DNA of 64,000 bases from Thiocystis violacea. Lineage in GTDB: Bacteria > Pseudomonadota > Gammaproteobacteria > Chromatiales > Chromatiaceae. Position 1 is the first letter of the stretch, and the number at the start of each line of letters is the position of its first letter. The notes beneath the pieces were generated by a model. The model saw only the letters and a list, made by a program, of their open reading frames with translations. It made no database searches and was not told the origin of the DNA. Shown piece after piece: positions 8,806 to 18,700 of the stretch. The stretch covers positions 1 through 64,000 of the forward strand of contig NZ_NRRF01000011.1 in assembly GCF_016583565.1 (NCBI RefSeq), in the 5' to 3' direction. The translations under genes and the position numbers were made by a program.

Positions 8806-8853
8806 TCGGGCTTGAGTCCAGCGTAGCCCGAGGGCGCGCCGCGAGGCGCGTCC
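8806..8853. terminator. Two adjacent hairpins between convergent genes
   Basis: One stem pairs TCGGGCT (8806-8812) with AGCCCGA (8825-8831). The next pairs GGGCGCGCC (8832-8840) with GGCGCGTCC (8845-8853) around a four-base loop. They lie just after rdgC (plus) and before the epimerase stop (minus), so they may end transcription both ways. There is no U-tract on either side, so this is not a classical intrinsic terminator. Confidence 0.4.
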
Positions 8854-8855
8854 GT

Positions 8856-8877
8856 CTGACACCTGACACCTGACAAC
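8856..8877. repeat. CTGACACCTGACAAC-type short repeat
   Basis: Three tandem heptamer-like units (CTGACAC, CTGACAC, CTGACAA) lie downstream of the hairpins. Related motifs occur at 61224-61249 and, on the other strand, at 63691-63729, always between genes. It looks like one member of a small dispersed intergenic repeat family. Confidence 0.5.
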
Positions 8878-8910
8878 TCGCCCCGCGCAGCGATGCGCTT
8901 GCCCCGCGTC

Positions 8911-9918
8911 TCAGACGCCGTAGAAGGCGCGATACCACTGGACGAACCGCGCGATGCCCTCCGAAACAGGGGTGTCGGGGTGATAGTCGGTGTCGCGCGC
9001 GAGATCCTCCACGTCCGCGTAGGTATCCGGAACGTCCCCCGGCTGCAGCGGCAGTAGCTCCATCTCGGCCTTCTTGCCCAGACAGTCTTCAAGTACCTGG
9101 ATGTATTCCATCAACTCAACAGGCTTGTTATTGCCGATGTTGTAGAGCCGGTAGGGGGCTAGGCTGGTAGCCGCGTCCGGCGCAGCGCCGGACCACTGCG
9201 GATTGCCTTCCGCGACCCGATCGAGCACGCGGATGACGCCCTCGACGATGTCGTCGATGTAGGTGAAGTCGCGCCTGTGCTTGCCGTAGTTGAACACCGG
9301 GATCTTCTCCCCGGCGAGGATGGCGCGCGTGAACTTGAAGAGCGCCATGTCGGGCCGGCCCCAGGGGCCGTAGACGGTGAAGAAGCGCAGGCCGGTGGTC
9401 GGGAGCTGGTAGAGGTGGCTGTAGGTATGCGCCATCAGCTCGTTGGCCTTCTTGCTCGCGGCATAGAGGCTCAAGGGATGGTCCACGTTGTCGTGCACCG
9501 AGAAGGGCATCTCGGTGTTGGCGCCATAGACCGAGCTGCTGGAGGCATAGACCAGATGCTCGACGCCGTGGTGACGGCAGGCCTCGAGCACATTGGCGAA
9601 GCCGACCAGGTTGGTCCGCACGTAGGCCATGGGGTTTTCGATCGAGTAGCGGACCCCCGCCTGCGCGGCGAGATTGACGACGCGATCCGGGCGCTGCTCG
9701 GCGAAGACGCGGTTGAGCGCCCCGGTGTCCTCGATGTCCACCCGCTGGTCCTTGAAGGCCGGGTGGGCTTGGGTGCGGGCAAGCCGCGCCTCTTTCAGCC
9801 GAACGTCGTAGTAATCGTTGAGATTGTCGACTCCGATCACCGTATCGCCGCGTTCGAGCAGGCGCAGTGACAAGGCGGAGCCGATGAAGCCGGCGCTGCC
9901 GGTGACTAAGACCTTCAT
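8911..9918 (-). CDS. UDP-glucuronate 4-epimerase-like (CapI type) SDR enzyme
   Basis: This is a 335-residue extended SDR enzyme. The NAD-binding GxxGxxG is at the start ([12 protein letters not shown], residues about 5-16) and the catalytic YAASK is at about residue 147, preceded by the SSSSVYG strand. [16 protein letters not shown] and [18 protein letters not shown] are typical of CapI/LpsL proteins, which convert UDP-glucuronate to UDP-galacturonate. It follows the nucleotide-sugar dehydrogenase gene with a 52-bp gap, so the two probably make an epimerised uronic acid for surface polysaccharide. UDP-N-acetylhexosaminuronate as substrate cannot be excluded. Confidence 0.9.
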   Translation of the reverse strand: MKVLVTGSAGFIGSALSLRLLERGDTVIGVDNLNDYYDVRLKEARLARTQAHPAFKDQRVDIEDTGALNRVFAEQRPDRVVNLAAQAGVRYSIENPMAYVRTNLVGFANVLEACRHHGVEHLVYASSSSVYGANTEMPFSVHDNVDHPLSLYAASKKANELMAHTYSHLYQLPTTGLRFFTVYGPWGRPDMALFKFTRAILAGEKIPVFNYGKHRRDFTYIDDIVEGVIRVLDRVAEGNPQWSGAAPDAATSLAPYRLYNIGNNKPVELMEYIQVLEDCLGKKAEMELLPLQPGDVPDTYADVEDLARDTDYHPDTPVSEGIARFVQWYRAFYGV

Positions 9919-9970
9919 GAATGACTTCTCTGGATGAGTGCGTGTCTGGATGCGTGCGTGCGGTGATGTG

Positions 9971-11263
9971 TCAGAGCCGGCCGTCGACCTCGGCGCGTGG
10001 AAGCAGCGCCTTGACGTCGTAGAGGATGGCGCCGGGTTTGCCGAGGGCGCGGATGCCGGACGCGCCCATCGCAAGGAGCTGGCGGTGCGCGACGGCGAGG
10101 ATGACGGCGTCGTAAGCACCCTGTTGCGGCTGAGCGACGAGCTGGATGCCATACTCGTGTTCGGCCTCCGCGGGGTTCGCCCAAGGGTCATGGACATCGC
10201 ACCGCAGGCCATAGTCTTGCAACTCCGCGATGATATCCACGACGCGCGTGTTGCGCAGGTCGGGGCAATTCTCCTTGAAGGTCAATCCCAGGATGAGAAT
10301 CCGCGACTCCGGGGTGATGGAGCGCCGGCGCGTCATGAGCTTGATGACCTGCCCGGCGACGTAGGCGCCCATGCTGTCGTTGAGCCGCCGCCCGGCGAGG
10401 ATGACCTCCGGGTGATAGCCGATCTCCTGCGCCTTGTGGGTCAGATAGTAGGGGTCCACGCCGATGCAGTGGCCACCGACCAGACCCGGTCGGAAGGGCA
10501 GGAAGTTCCACTTGGTGCCGGCGGCCTCCAGCACCTCCAGGGTGTCGATGTCCAGCCGGTTGAAGATGAGCGCCAGCTCATTGATGAGGGCGATGTTCAG
10601 GTCGCGTTGGGTGTTCTCGATCACCTTGGCCGCCTCGGCAACGCGGATGCTGCTCGCAAGATGGGTGCCCGCGGTCACCACCGAGGCGTAGAGCGCATCG
10701 ACGAACCGCGCGACCTCCGGGGTCGAGCCCGAGGTGACTTTCTTGATGGTCGTCAGGCGGTGCTCCTTGTCGCCGGGGTTGATGCGCTCGGGGCTGTAGC
10801 CGGCGAAGAAATCCTGGTTATAGGTGAGGCCCGAGTGCTCCTCGATGATGGGGATGCAGACCTCCTCGGTCGCCCCTGGGTAGACCGTGGACTCGAAGAC
10901 CACGACGCAGCCAGGTCGGATGACCTCGCCCAAGAGACGGCTGGCCGCTTGCAGCGGACTCAAGTCGGGCTGACGGTGCGCGTTGATGGGCGTTGGGACG
11001 GTGACGATGTAGAGGTCGCAGGCCGCCAGATCCTCCGGGGCGTCGGCATAGGCCAGGTGGCGCGCCTGACGCAGCTCCTCGGGCTCGACCTCGAGGGATG
11101 AGTCGCGCCCCTCGCGCAGCTCGGCGATCCGGGCCGGGTTGACGTCGTATCCCAGGGTCGGATAGCGCTTGCCGAGCTCGACGGCGAGCGGGAGCCCGAC
11201 ATAGCCAAGCCCGATGATGGCGATCTTGACCCGACTCAGGTCCAGTTGAAACGAAGCGGCCAC
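9971..11263 (-). CDS. tviB: Nucleotide-sugar 6-dehydrogenase, TviB/VipA type
   Basis: This is a 430-residue UDP-sugar dehydrogenase: Rossmann domain ([20 protein letters not shown]), a central domain with [13 protein letters not shown] and [14 protein letters not shown], the catalytic segment [20 protein letters not shown] with its Cys, and a C-terminal domain ([20 protein letters not shown]). These segments match the Vi-polysaccharide UDP-GlcNAc dehydrogenase group. The GTG at 11263 is chosen as start because AAGGAG lies eight bases upstream. An in-frame ATG at 11311 lacks such a site and lies inside the kinase gene. It precedes the epimerase gene on the same strand. UDP-glucose rather than UDP-GlcNAc as substrate remains possible. 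Confidence 0.88.
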   Translation of the reverse strand: MAASFQLDLSRVKIAIIGLGYVGLPLAVELGKRYPTLGYDVNPARIAELREGRDSSLEVEPEELRQARHLAYADAPEDLAACDLYIVTVPTPINAHRQPDLSPLQAASRLLGEVIRPGCVVVFESTVYPGATEEVCIPIIEEHSGLTYNQDFFAGYSPERINPGDKEHRLTTIKKVTSGSTPEVARFVDALYASVVTAGTHLASSIRVAEAAKVIENTQRDLNIALINELALIFNRLDIDTLEVLEAAGTKWNFLPFRPGLVGGHCIGVDPYYLTHKAQEIGYHPEVILAGRRLNDSMGAYVAGQVIKLMTRRRSITPESRILILGLTFKENCPDLRNTRVVDIIAELQDYGLRCDVHDPWANPAEAEHEYGIQLVAQPQQGAYDAVILAVAHRQLLAMGASGIRALGKPGAILYDVKALLPRAEVDGRL

Positions 11264-11300
11264 GCGGTGTTCTCCTTGATCGACGGCTGTTGCCGGGATT

Positions 11301-12617
11301 CTATCGGCCATCACCGTTGCGAACCAGCGCCGCGGCGCGCGCGCCACTGAGTGCCAAGGTAGCCGCGCCGAAGGCGGCCTCCGGCCGCGCGGCTGGCTCG
11401 ACGGGGCAGCCGAGCCGGCGCGCGCGAATCCGTGTCCAGACCGCGTTGGCGGCTCCGCCCCCGACCGTCCTGACCCTGGTCGGGATGGCGGCGCCGAGTT
11501 CGGCCAGACGCGCGTAGCCTTCGGCTTCGATGTCCGCGATGCCTTCCAGGAGCCCCTGCAGGAAGCGGACGGGATCGGCCGGGCGCGGCTGAAGGCGCGG
11601 CTCCAGGTCCGGCGCCTGCCGCGGAAAGCGCTCGCCTCTCCCCGCAAGCGGGTAGTAGTCGAGACCCGTGTCGGTCTCGGGATCGATGGCGCGGCTCAAC
11701 GCCTCCAGCTCGCCGTCGCTGAAGAACTGCCGCAGCACCGCGCCCCCGCTGTTCGAGGCGCCGCCCACGAGCCAATGGTCGCCGAAACGGTGACTGTAGA
11801 CGCCATAGCGGCTGGCGTTGACCGGGTGCTCGGAGACGACCTTGACGACCAGCGTGCTTCCGAGCGAGGTGACGGCGTCGCCTGGGCGACTGACGCCAGC
11901 GGCGATGGCGGCCGCGGTGCTGTCGGTCGTCCCGGCGAGGACGGCGGTTTCGGGCGGGAAGCCGATGGCCGCCGCGACGGTGCCATCCAGTCTGCCGATG
12001 AGAGATCCGGGCGCGACGATTCGTGGCAAGGCGATCGTCTGCGGGACCAGGGTCAGCACCCAGCCGGGCCAACCCAGCCCTTCGACGTCGAAGCCCAGCT
12101 TCAGGGCATTGTTCCAGTCGCTGACGTCGAAGCATCCCGAGAGACGGCCGCCGATCCAGTCGGCCTGATGCAAGGCACGCGTGCCTGGCGCCGCCCCGAG
12201 CCTGTCGCCCAGGGCGATGAGCTTGGCGAGACTCGCGCTTGCGCCCAGCGCCGGAGACTGCGCCGGCGCGACAGGCGCGATCCGCGCGGCGGCCTCTGCC
12301 GCGCTCTGATCGTTGTACATGAGGGCTGGCCCCAGTGGCCGGCCGCGCGCGTCCGCCAGCAGCAGGGTCGCCGAGGTCGCGTCGACGCATAGGGCCGCCG
12401 GGGAATGGGAGCCGAGTCTGGCGGCCAAGGCGCCGAGGACCTGGCAGCTCGCTCGCCACCAGTGCTCGGGGTCTTGCTCGATGCGACCGGAGGCGGCTCT
12501 GGCGGGCGCGCGGATGGCGACTTCGGCGTGGGAGACCTCCCCACCCAGGGAATCGATCGCGATCGCCCGGCAGCCGGAGGTGCCGATGTCGAGTCCGACG
12601 AAGCAAGGCTGTCCCAT
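11301..12617 (-). CDS. FGGY-family sugar kinase, D-ribulose kinase (SePSK/XK-1) type
   Basis: This 438-residue cytoplasmic kinase begins [20 protein letters not shown], the FGGY phosphate-1 motif. From about residue 160 it closely follows the cyanobacterial and plant D-ribulose kinases once called xylulose kinase 1: [64 protein letters not shown], and [20 protein letters not shown]. That group phosphorylates D-ribulose to ribulose-5-phosphate. The start at 12617 has GAGG nine bases upstream. It lies between a LysR gene (11-bp gap) and tviB, which is an unusual setting. The substrate is assigned by resemblance only. Confidence 0.85.
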   Translation of the reverse strand: MGQPCFVGLDIGTSGCRAIAIDSLGGEVSHAEVAIRAPARAASGRIEQDPEHWWRASCQVLGALAARLGSHSPAALCVDATSATLLLADARGRPLGPALMYNDQSAAEAAARIAPVAPAQSPALGASASLAKLIALGDRLGAAPGTRALHQADWIGGRLSGCFDVSDWNNALKLGFDVEGLGWPGWVLTLVPQTIALPRIVAPGSLIGRLDGTVAAAIGFPPETAVLAGTTDSTAAAIAAGVSRPGDAVTSLGSTLVVKVVSEHPVNASRYGVYSHRFGDHWLVGGASNSGGAVLRQFFSDGELEALSRAIDPETDTGLDYYPLAGRGERFPRQAPDLEPRLQPRPADPVRFLQGLLEGIADIEAEGYARLAELGAAIPTRVRTVGGGAANAVWTRIRARRLGCPVEPAARPEAAFGAATLALSGARAAALVRNGDGR

Positions 12618-12628
12618 GGCAGGCGTCC

Positions 12629-13552
12629 TCATCCTTTGTCAGTCCTCTGCGGGGTGGCGGCGCTGGCCGATTGCTCGATCAGCCAGCGCCCGAGTGCGCG
12701 GGTCGCGGGACCGGCGCCGGCCGGGTCGGCATAGACCAGATAGAGCGTCTCGGGGCGTGTGGCGCCTTGCTCCAGCGGTAGCGGCCGCAGCTCCGCGCGC
12801 GCCAGCTCGGTGGCGATGTGCGCCCGCGGAATCCAGGCGAACCCCAGGCCGCGCTTGAGGATGGCGATGGCGGTCAGCAGGTGCGAGACCGTCCAGCGCT
12901 CCTCGGCCTCCAGCCAACCGCTGTCGACCTGACGGAAGCGTCCGGTATCGCGGATCACGATCTGTCGGTGGGCGCGCAGATCCTCCAGGGTCAGGGGACG
13001 TTCGAGGCGATGCAGCGCATGGTCCGCGCGGGCGACGGCGAGGAAGTCCACCCGCACCAGCGGCTCGCCGAGAAAGCCCGGCGGGACCTGCCCGGTGATC
13101 GCCAGATCCACCTGGTGTTGGAGCAATGCCTCGCTGGTCCCGGAGAGCACCGTCTCGATCAGCTGCACCCGCGTCTGGGGTACCTCGGCGCCGAAGCGGG
13201 CGAGGGCGCCGAGCAGCGGATCCGGCGGCATCACGATCTCGACCGCCAGTCGGACCTGCGTCTCCCAGCCCTGGGCGAGCGTCGCCGCCAACTGCTCCAG
13301 ACGCCGGGCCTCCTCGAGCAGGAGGCGTGCCCGCTGCAACAGCACCTGTCCCTGATCGGTGAGCAGGCTGCGCCGGCCCTGCGGGGCCAGCACCGTCACC
13401 GGTAGCTGCTCCTGCAGGCGCTTCAGGCTGTAGCTCACCGAGGACTGACTGCGCCGCAGTGCCTCGGCGGCGGCCTCGAAGCCGCCGTGATCGACCACCG
13501 CCCGCAGGGTGGCCCATTGCTCCAGGGTCGTGCGGGGAGGCTCGCTGGACAT
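12629..13552 (-). CDS. LysR-family transcriptional regulator
   Basis: This is a 307-residue regulator. The N-terminal winged helix-turn-helix (LEQWATLRAVVDHGGFEAAAEALRRSQSSVSYSLKRLQ, residues about 10-47) is followed by a linker helix and an effector-binding domain (residues about 95-300). It is divergent from azoR with 126 bp between starts and is followed after 11 bp by the sugar kinase. LysR proteins usually control the divergent gene and themselves, so azoR-pirin and the kinase-tviB-epimerase string are both candidate targets. The effector is unknown. Confidence 0.9.
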   Translation of the reverse strand: MSSEPPRTTLEQWATLRAVVDHGGFEAAAEALRRSQSSVSYSLKRLQEQLPVTVLAPQGRRSLLTDQGQVLLQRARLLLEEARRLEQLAATLAQGWETQVRLAVEIVMPPDPLLGALARFGAEVPQTRVQLIETVLSGTSEALLQHQVDLAITGQVPPGFLGEPLVRVDFLAVARADHALHRLERPLTLEDLRAHRQIVIRDTGRFRQVDSGWLEAEERWTVSHLLTAIAILKRGLGFAWIPRAHIATELARAELRPLPLEQGATRPETLYLVYADPAGAGPATRALGRWLIEQSASAATPQRTDKG

Positions 13553-13564
13553 GGTTGATCAAGA

Positions 13565-13611
13565 TATTCGATGGAATAGGCCAAGAATGAGCATAAATCG
13601 ATTGCCTCATT
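13565..13611. promoter_or_regulatory. Candidate LysR binding sites in the lysR-azoR intergenic region
   Basis: Two inverted repeats sit midway between the divergent starts. TATTC-GATG-GAATA (13565-13578) is an interrupted dyad of LysR-box type. AATGAG (13586-13591) pairs with CTCATT (13606-13611) across 14 bases. The surrounding DNA is clearly more AT-rich than the flanking genes. Position and dyad form support operator or promoter function, but no protein-specific consensus is known. Confidence 0.4.
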
Positions 13612-13678
13612 GGATCTATCTTCATGCGCAAGCTCAGCACTCTCAAGCCCACCATCATCCCAATGCGAGGAATCGATC

Positions 13679-14284
13679 ATGTCCCAGCTCCTGCACATCG
13701 ACGCCAGTCTCTTCTCCAGCGACGGGGTCTCCTCGACCCTGGCCCGTGAGTTCGTGGAGCGCCTGCGCGCGCGGGATCCCAAGATGCGCGTCACCCATCG
13801 CGATCTCGGCCGCGCGCCGATCCCGCACCTGGACGCCGAGCGGCTCTCCGCCATCAATACCGCCGCCGCGCAGCGCACCCCCGCGCAGCAGCGCATCGCC
13901 GAGGAGGCGGACCGGTTGATCGCCGAGTTGCAGACGGCCGATCGTCTGGTGCTTGGCGTGCCCATGTACAACTTCGGGGTCCCGAGCGTGCTCAAGGCCT
14001 GGTTCGACCACGTGGCGCGCGCCGGGGTGACCTTCCGCTATACGGCGACCGGGCCGCAAGGGCTCCTCACTGGCAAGCGGGCGGTCGTCGTCACCAGTCG
14101 CGGCGGCCGCCATCGCGATCAGCCCACGGATACCCAGAGTGGTTACCTCACCACCATGCTGGGGTTCCTCGGGATCACCGACCTTGAATTCGTCTACGCC
14201 GAAGGACTGAATCTCGGTGAGACCGAGCGCCAGCACAGCCTGGCCGCGGCGACCCAGACCATTCAACAACTCGCCGCCACCTGA
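13679..14284 (+). CDS. azoR: FMN-dependent NADH:quinone/azo reductase (AzoR)
   Basis: This 201-residue flavodoxin-fold enzyme has the length of E. coli AzoR. The FMN-binding start is MSQLLHIDASLFSSDGVSS, and the substrate-flavin region is DRLVLGVPMYNFGVPSVLKAWFDHVARAGVTF. AzoR reduces quinones and azo compounds by two electrons with NADH, limiting semiquinone stress. It is divergent from lysR and followed 24 bp later by pirin, a common pairing under electrophile-responsive LysR control. Confidence 0.93.
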   Translation: MSQLLHIDASLFSSDGVSSTLAREFVERLRARDPKMRVTHRDLGRAPIPHLDAERLSAINTAAAQRTPAQQRIAEEADRLIAELQTADRLVLGVPMYNFGVPSVLKAWFDHVARAGVTFRYTATGPQGLLTGKRAVVVTSRGGRHRDQPTDTQSGYLTTMLGFLGITDLEFVYAEGLNLGETERQHSLAAATQTIQQLAAT

Positions 14285-14308
14285 GCCTTCAACGGAGGAG
14301 TCGAGACC

Positions 14309-15187
14309 ATGTCGACCATGACCACGCAGACCATGACCACGCAGACCATGACCATCGAACGCATTCTCACCGCCATGCCCGCCTCCGACGGTGACGGGGT
14401 CAAGCTCCACCGCATCGTCGGACCCGAGGGGATGCGCGGACTCGACCCCTTTCTGTTGCTCGACGACTTCAGCGCGGAGACGGCGGACGAGGCCATCGCC
14501 GGATTCCCAGCCCATCCGCACCGCGGCTTCGAGACGGTGACCTATATGCTGGAGGGCGGGATGCTCCATGAGGATCATCTCGGTCACCGGGGACTGATCC
14601 TCGCCGGCGGGGTGCAATGGATGACGGCCGGACGCGGGGTCATTCACTCCGAGATGCCGCGGCAGGACGGCGGGCGCATGCATGGGCTCCAGCTCTGGAT
14701 CAATCTGCCCGCCAAGGACAAGTTGATCGCCCCGGCCTATCGGCATCTCCCGGCGGAAGTCATCCCTGCCGCGAATCTGGCGAACGGCGTCCAGGTGAAG
14801 GTGATCGCCGGGGTCTTCGCGGACGGTGAGACCCCGATCACCGGCGCGGCGCGGGGCATCGCCACGGATCCGCTCTATCTGGATGTCCGGCTGCCGGTCG
14901 GCGCGGCGCTTGAAGTCCCTATCCCGGAGGGATACCGCGCCCTGGTGTATCTGATCGGGGGGCAGCTCGAGGTGTCTGGCCAGCGGCTCGCTGCCCGCCA
15001 GATGGCGGTGCTGGGGACGGGAGAGGGCATCGGACTGGAGGCGGCTGAGGCGGGTGCCCGGGCGTTGGTCCTGGCCGCCCGACCGCTGGGCGAGCCGGTC
15101 GCCCACTACGGCCCCTTCGTGATGAACACCCAGGAAGAGATCGGGCGGGCGATTCAGGACTACGAGCGGGGCTGCCTGGCGGCCTGA
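14309..15187 (+). CDS. Pirin family protein (cupin, quercetinase-like)
   Basis: This is a 292-residue bicupin. The N-terminal cupin carries the pirin metal site (FPAHPHRGFETVTYMLEGGMLHEDHLGHRG, with His, His, His, and Glu further on in GVIHSEMP). The C-terminal half holds the second barrel. Pirins bind Fe and some act as quercetin 2,3-dioxygenase or redox sensors. GGAGGAG lies eight bases before the ATG at 14309, which supports that start although several ATGs follow. The first 14 residues are a short direct duplication (MTTQTMTTQTMT), apparently from a 15-bp tandem repeat. Confidence 0.92.
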   Translation: MSTMTTQTMTTQTMTIERILTAMPASDGDGVKLHRIVGPEGMRGLDPFLLLDDFSAETADEAIAGFPAHPHRGFETVTYMLEGGMLHEDHLGHRGLILAGGVQWMTAGRGVIHSEMPRQDGGRMHGLQLWINLPAKDKLIAPAYRHLPAEVIPAANLANGVQVKVIAGVFADGETPITGAARGIATDPLYLDVRLPVGAALEVPIPEGYRALVYLIGGQLEVSGQRLAARQMAVLGTGEGIGLEAAEAGARALVLAARPLGEPVAHYGPFVMNTQEEIGRAIQDYERGCLAA

Positions 15188-15247
15188 GCCGCGCGGCCCG
15201 ACCGATGCGCAAGGCCGTGCCCGGCGCCACGCCGCGCCGGGGCGCCA

Positions 15248-15511
15248 TCACAACCGCTGGGATTCCGTCAGTTTGTATCCCAGCACGACCAGGGCGAGCA
15301 GCAGGGTGATCCCATTGGCGAGGATGATCGGCCAGGCCGCCAGCAGGATCCCGTAGATCCACCACAAGGCCACTCCGGCACTGAAGAGCAGATACATCCC
15401 GAGCGAGATGGCTCGGGTGTCGCGGGTGCGCGGCGTCTGCACCACCTGCGGCACGAAGGCCGAGGTGGTGAGCAGGGCGGCGGCATAGCCGAGCAGATCA
15501 GACAACGACAT
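15248..15511 (-). CDS. SemiSWEET-type sugar transporter
   Basis: This 87-residue membrane protein has three transmembrane helices and the PQ motif of the first helix (TTSAFVPQVVQTPRTRDTRAISLGMY). Length and pattern match bacterial SemiSWEETs, which dimerise to move small sugars. It is convergent with pirin (60-bp gap). The roughly 200 bp between it and the end of the BLUF protein gene hold no convincing gene. Confidence 0.9.
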   Translation of the reverse strand: MSLSDLLGYAAALLTTSAFVPQVVQTPRTRDTRAISLGMYLLFSAGVALWWIYGILLAAWPIILANGITLLLALVVLGYKLTESQRL

Positions 15512-15712
15512 CAGGATGGATCTGGAGGTAGGTGGTCATGCTCGCCGATCAGCTGTGCATCGACCTCGCGGACCTGTGGCCAGGTCGCGAGCCCGAGTGC
15601 TGCCGGGCGATGCGGCGAGGCCGCTTGGGCAAGGGTCCATGGGGCCGGATGGTCAGGGCAAGGCACGCCTCGTCGTTGGGGGCAGGGTGCGTGGAACGCC
15701 ATGCGAGCCCGG

Positions 15713-18700
15713 CTAACGGGCGAATGCGGTGATCACGCTGTAACAGACCTGTGGGTCTTCGCACATGTCGACGAAGCTCAGCGTGCGGGCCTGCCAGGCC
15801 TGGAAGTCGCTGCCCTGGTCGATATGGTTCATGTTGCGGAAGCCCATGCTCCAGTCGACGAAGGTCCGCTTGCGGATCGACCCCTCGAAGATGGTGCGCA
15901 CCGAGTGGTGACGGGGATCCTGGCCGATGTGCTGCGCGAGCTGTTCGACACGCGAACGGCTGCCCTCCAGCACCTGCATGAAGGAGCCGTTGAGGTAGAG
16001 CAGGAAACCCGTGATCCCCCTGGCGCGATTGGCGGAGCGCGAGTGTTCGAGCAGCGCGCGCAGCTCGTCATCGCTCATCGGCTCGGTGGCCACGCTCACG
16101 TAGAGGATCGTGTAGAGCGCTTCCGTGACCTCAGGATCGCCGCTCGGGATTCTGTCGTGGAGCAGCGCCAGGAGGTCATCCGGTTTCATGGGGCGATAGA
16201 AGTGGAACCCTTGCACATAGTCGCACCCGATGTCGCGCAGGTAATCGAGCTGGTTTTCGTTTTCGACACCCTCCGCGATGACCTTCAAGTGCATGGCACG
16301 CGCCATGCTGCTCACGGCGGAGACGATGGCCTTGCTGTCGTGGCGCTTCTCGATGCCGTCGATGAACTCGCGGTCGATCTTGAGGGTGCTCACCGGCATG
16401 CGCAGCAGCTGAGAGAGCGAGGAATAGCCGGTGCCGAAATCGTCGACGGCAACGTGCAGCCCCAATTCGGCGAGCTGGCGCAGCACGCGCAGGTTGGTCG
16501 TGACGTCGCTCATGAGGGACGTCTCGGTCAGCTCGAGCAGCACGCGGTTCGGATCGGCCCCGGTTGCCTCCAGGCTGGACTGGAAGGCGTTCACCAGGGT
16601 CTCGTCATTGAGCTGGCGGGCGGAGATGTTGACGCTCACATAGGGCGCTTGCTCGCCATGGAGCGCGCGCCACTGCGCCTCGGCGAGGCATGCCTGGTGA
16701 AAGACCCACTTGCCGATGGGGACGATCGAGCCTGTCATCTCGGCGATCGGGATGAATTGGCCTGGCGAGACCTCGCCCTCCGGCGGCATCCAGCGCAGCA
16801 ACAGCTCGGCGCCTCGGATCAGCTGCCGCTCCACGCAGAGGATGGGTTGGAAGCGCACCTGCAGCTCGTTGCGCTCGATCGCGAGCCGCAGCCCGTTGGT
16901 GATGTCCAGGCGCTTGCGCACCTGATCGTGGATCTCCTCGCTGAAGAAGCGCCAGCTGTCGCGGCCCTGCTCCTTGGCGTTGTACATGGCCGCGTCCGCG
17001 TTGCGCAGCAGGTCGTCCGCGCTGTGGGTGGTGCCGTGGCCCATGGCCAGCCCGATGCTCGCGGTGGCGAAGAGCCGGTGTCCCTGAATCTCAAGCGGCT
17101 TGCGCAGCATGTCGTTGATGCGTTCGGCCAGACCGCTGACGGCCACCGGCGAGCCGATCTGGTCGCAGAGGATGACGAACTCGTCGCCGCCGAGCCGGCC
17201 CACGGTGTCGCCCGGGCGCACCTGATCGAGCAGGCGCCATCCGATGGTCTTGAGCAGCTCGTCGCCGGTGGCATGGCCGTGGCTGTCGTTGATTAGCTTG
17301 AAGCCGTCCAGATCGATGAAGAGCAGGGCGACGCCCTGTCCCTGATGCTTGGAGCGCTCGAGCGCGCGGGTCAGGCGCTCGTGGATGAGGGTGCGGTTCG
17401 GCAGCCCGGTGAGCGAATCATGGGAGGCGCGCCAGACGAGCTCGTTCTCCGCGAGCTTGCGGTCGGTGATGTCGCGCAGCGAGGCGACCAGGATCCACTG
17501 ATCGTCGGCCCTGATCTTGGAGATGGAGACCTCGGCCGGAAAGATGGTGCCATCCTGGCGCAGCGCGCTCACGTCGCGGCGCTGCCCCATGCGCCGCTCC
17601 GCCTGCGTGCTGCGCAGAAAGCCTTCCACCTGGTGCGGGTGCTGCTGCCTGAATTGTGGTGGGACCAGGGCGTGGATGGAGAGACCGATGAGCGCTTCCG
17701 GGCGGTAGCCGAAGAGTTCGCCGGCCCGCCGATTGGCTTCGATGATGGTGCCGTCGGACGTGCTGGCCACCACGGCGACGTCCGCCATGGCGAGGATGCG
17801 GTAGGAGGCGTGCTGCTGCTGTGCGGTGAGTGCGCGGGTGTCGACGCAGGCCAGGGTATAGCCTTTGATGACGCCCTCCTCATAGAGCATGGGCTCGGCA
17901 ACGACCGCGAGACGCCTGAGCGTTCCGTCGGCACGGCGCGCGGTGAGGGTGCCGCTCCATTCGGGCATCCGCTCCAGCGAGGGAAGGATGGTCGAAATGG
18001 CCTCCGCATCGTCCCAGAGATCGGTGATCGGCAGCCCAGTGAGCTGGGTGTCCTCCGCGAAGCCCCAGAGTCGCAGGAGGGTCCGGTTGAAGAGTTCGAT
18101 CTTGCCCTCGCGGTCGATCCCGGCCACGGCGATGGCCATGCCGCCTTCACTGAGCGCGGGTTCCTGGCTCGACGCGGCGTCCCCGTCCGGCGTTGCTGGC
18201 AGGCAATAGCGATAGCGCTCGGGGATGATCGGGGGGCGGGCGCCGAAATGCTTGAGCACGCGGAAGCTGCCGTCGAAGCTGCAGCGCGCGAGGTAGTGGT
18301 TCAGCTCGGCATGATGGGTGAGGGCATCCATGCGCACATGCCCTTGTGGACCTTCGATCTGGACCTGCTCCAGGGCCTTCACCAAGGCCGCCGGCGCGAG
18401 GGATCCGGCCGCGTTGGCGGCCTTGGCGAAGGCATGCAGCGCCACATAGGCCCCTTCGCCGAAGTTGGTGAGGATCCCTTTGCCGGTCGGCCAGAGTCCC
18501 TCGACGTCCTCGAGCGCGGCGAGCGCGGCGAGGACGCGCCGGTTGGCCGGCGTCTCGACCGTCATGAAGTAGGTGTTGCTCGAATAGAGCCCCTCGCGCA
18601 CCTCCGGTGGCAGCAGGGCGGCCAGCGCCTCGTCGAAGTTGCACATGACGACGGCCATGTGACGCTTGAGACCGCGTTGGTTGAGTCGGGTCAGGAAATC

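Noticed and set aside
15512-15712. Short frames on both strands between SemiSWEET and the BLUF protein gene
   Set aside because: No ribosome-binding sites, low-complexity translation, and overlapping frames on both strands look equally poor.
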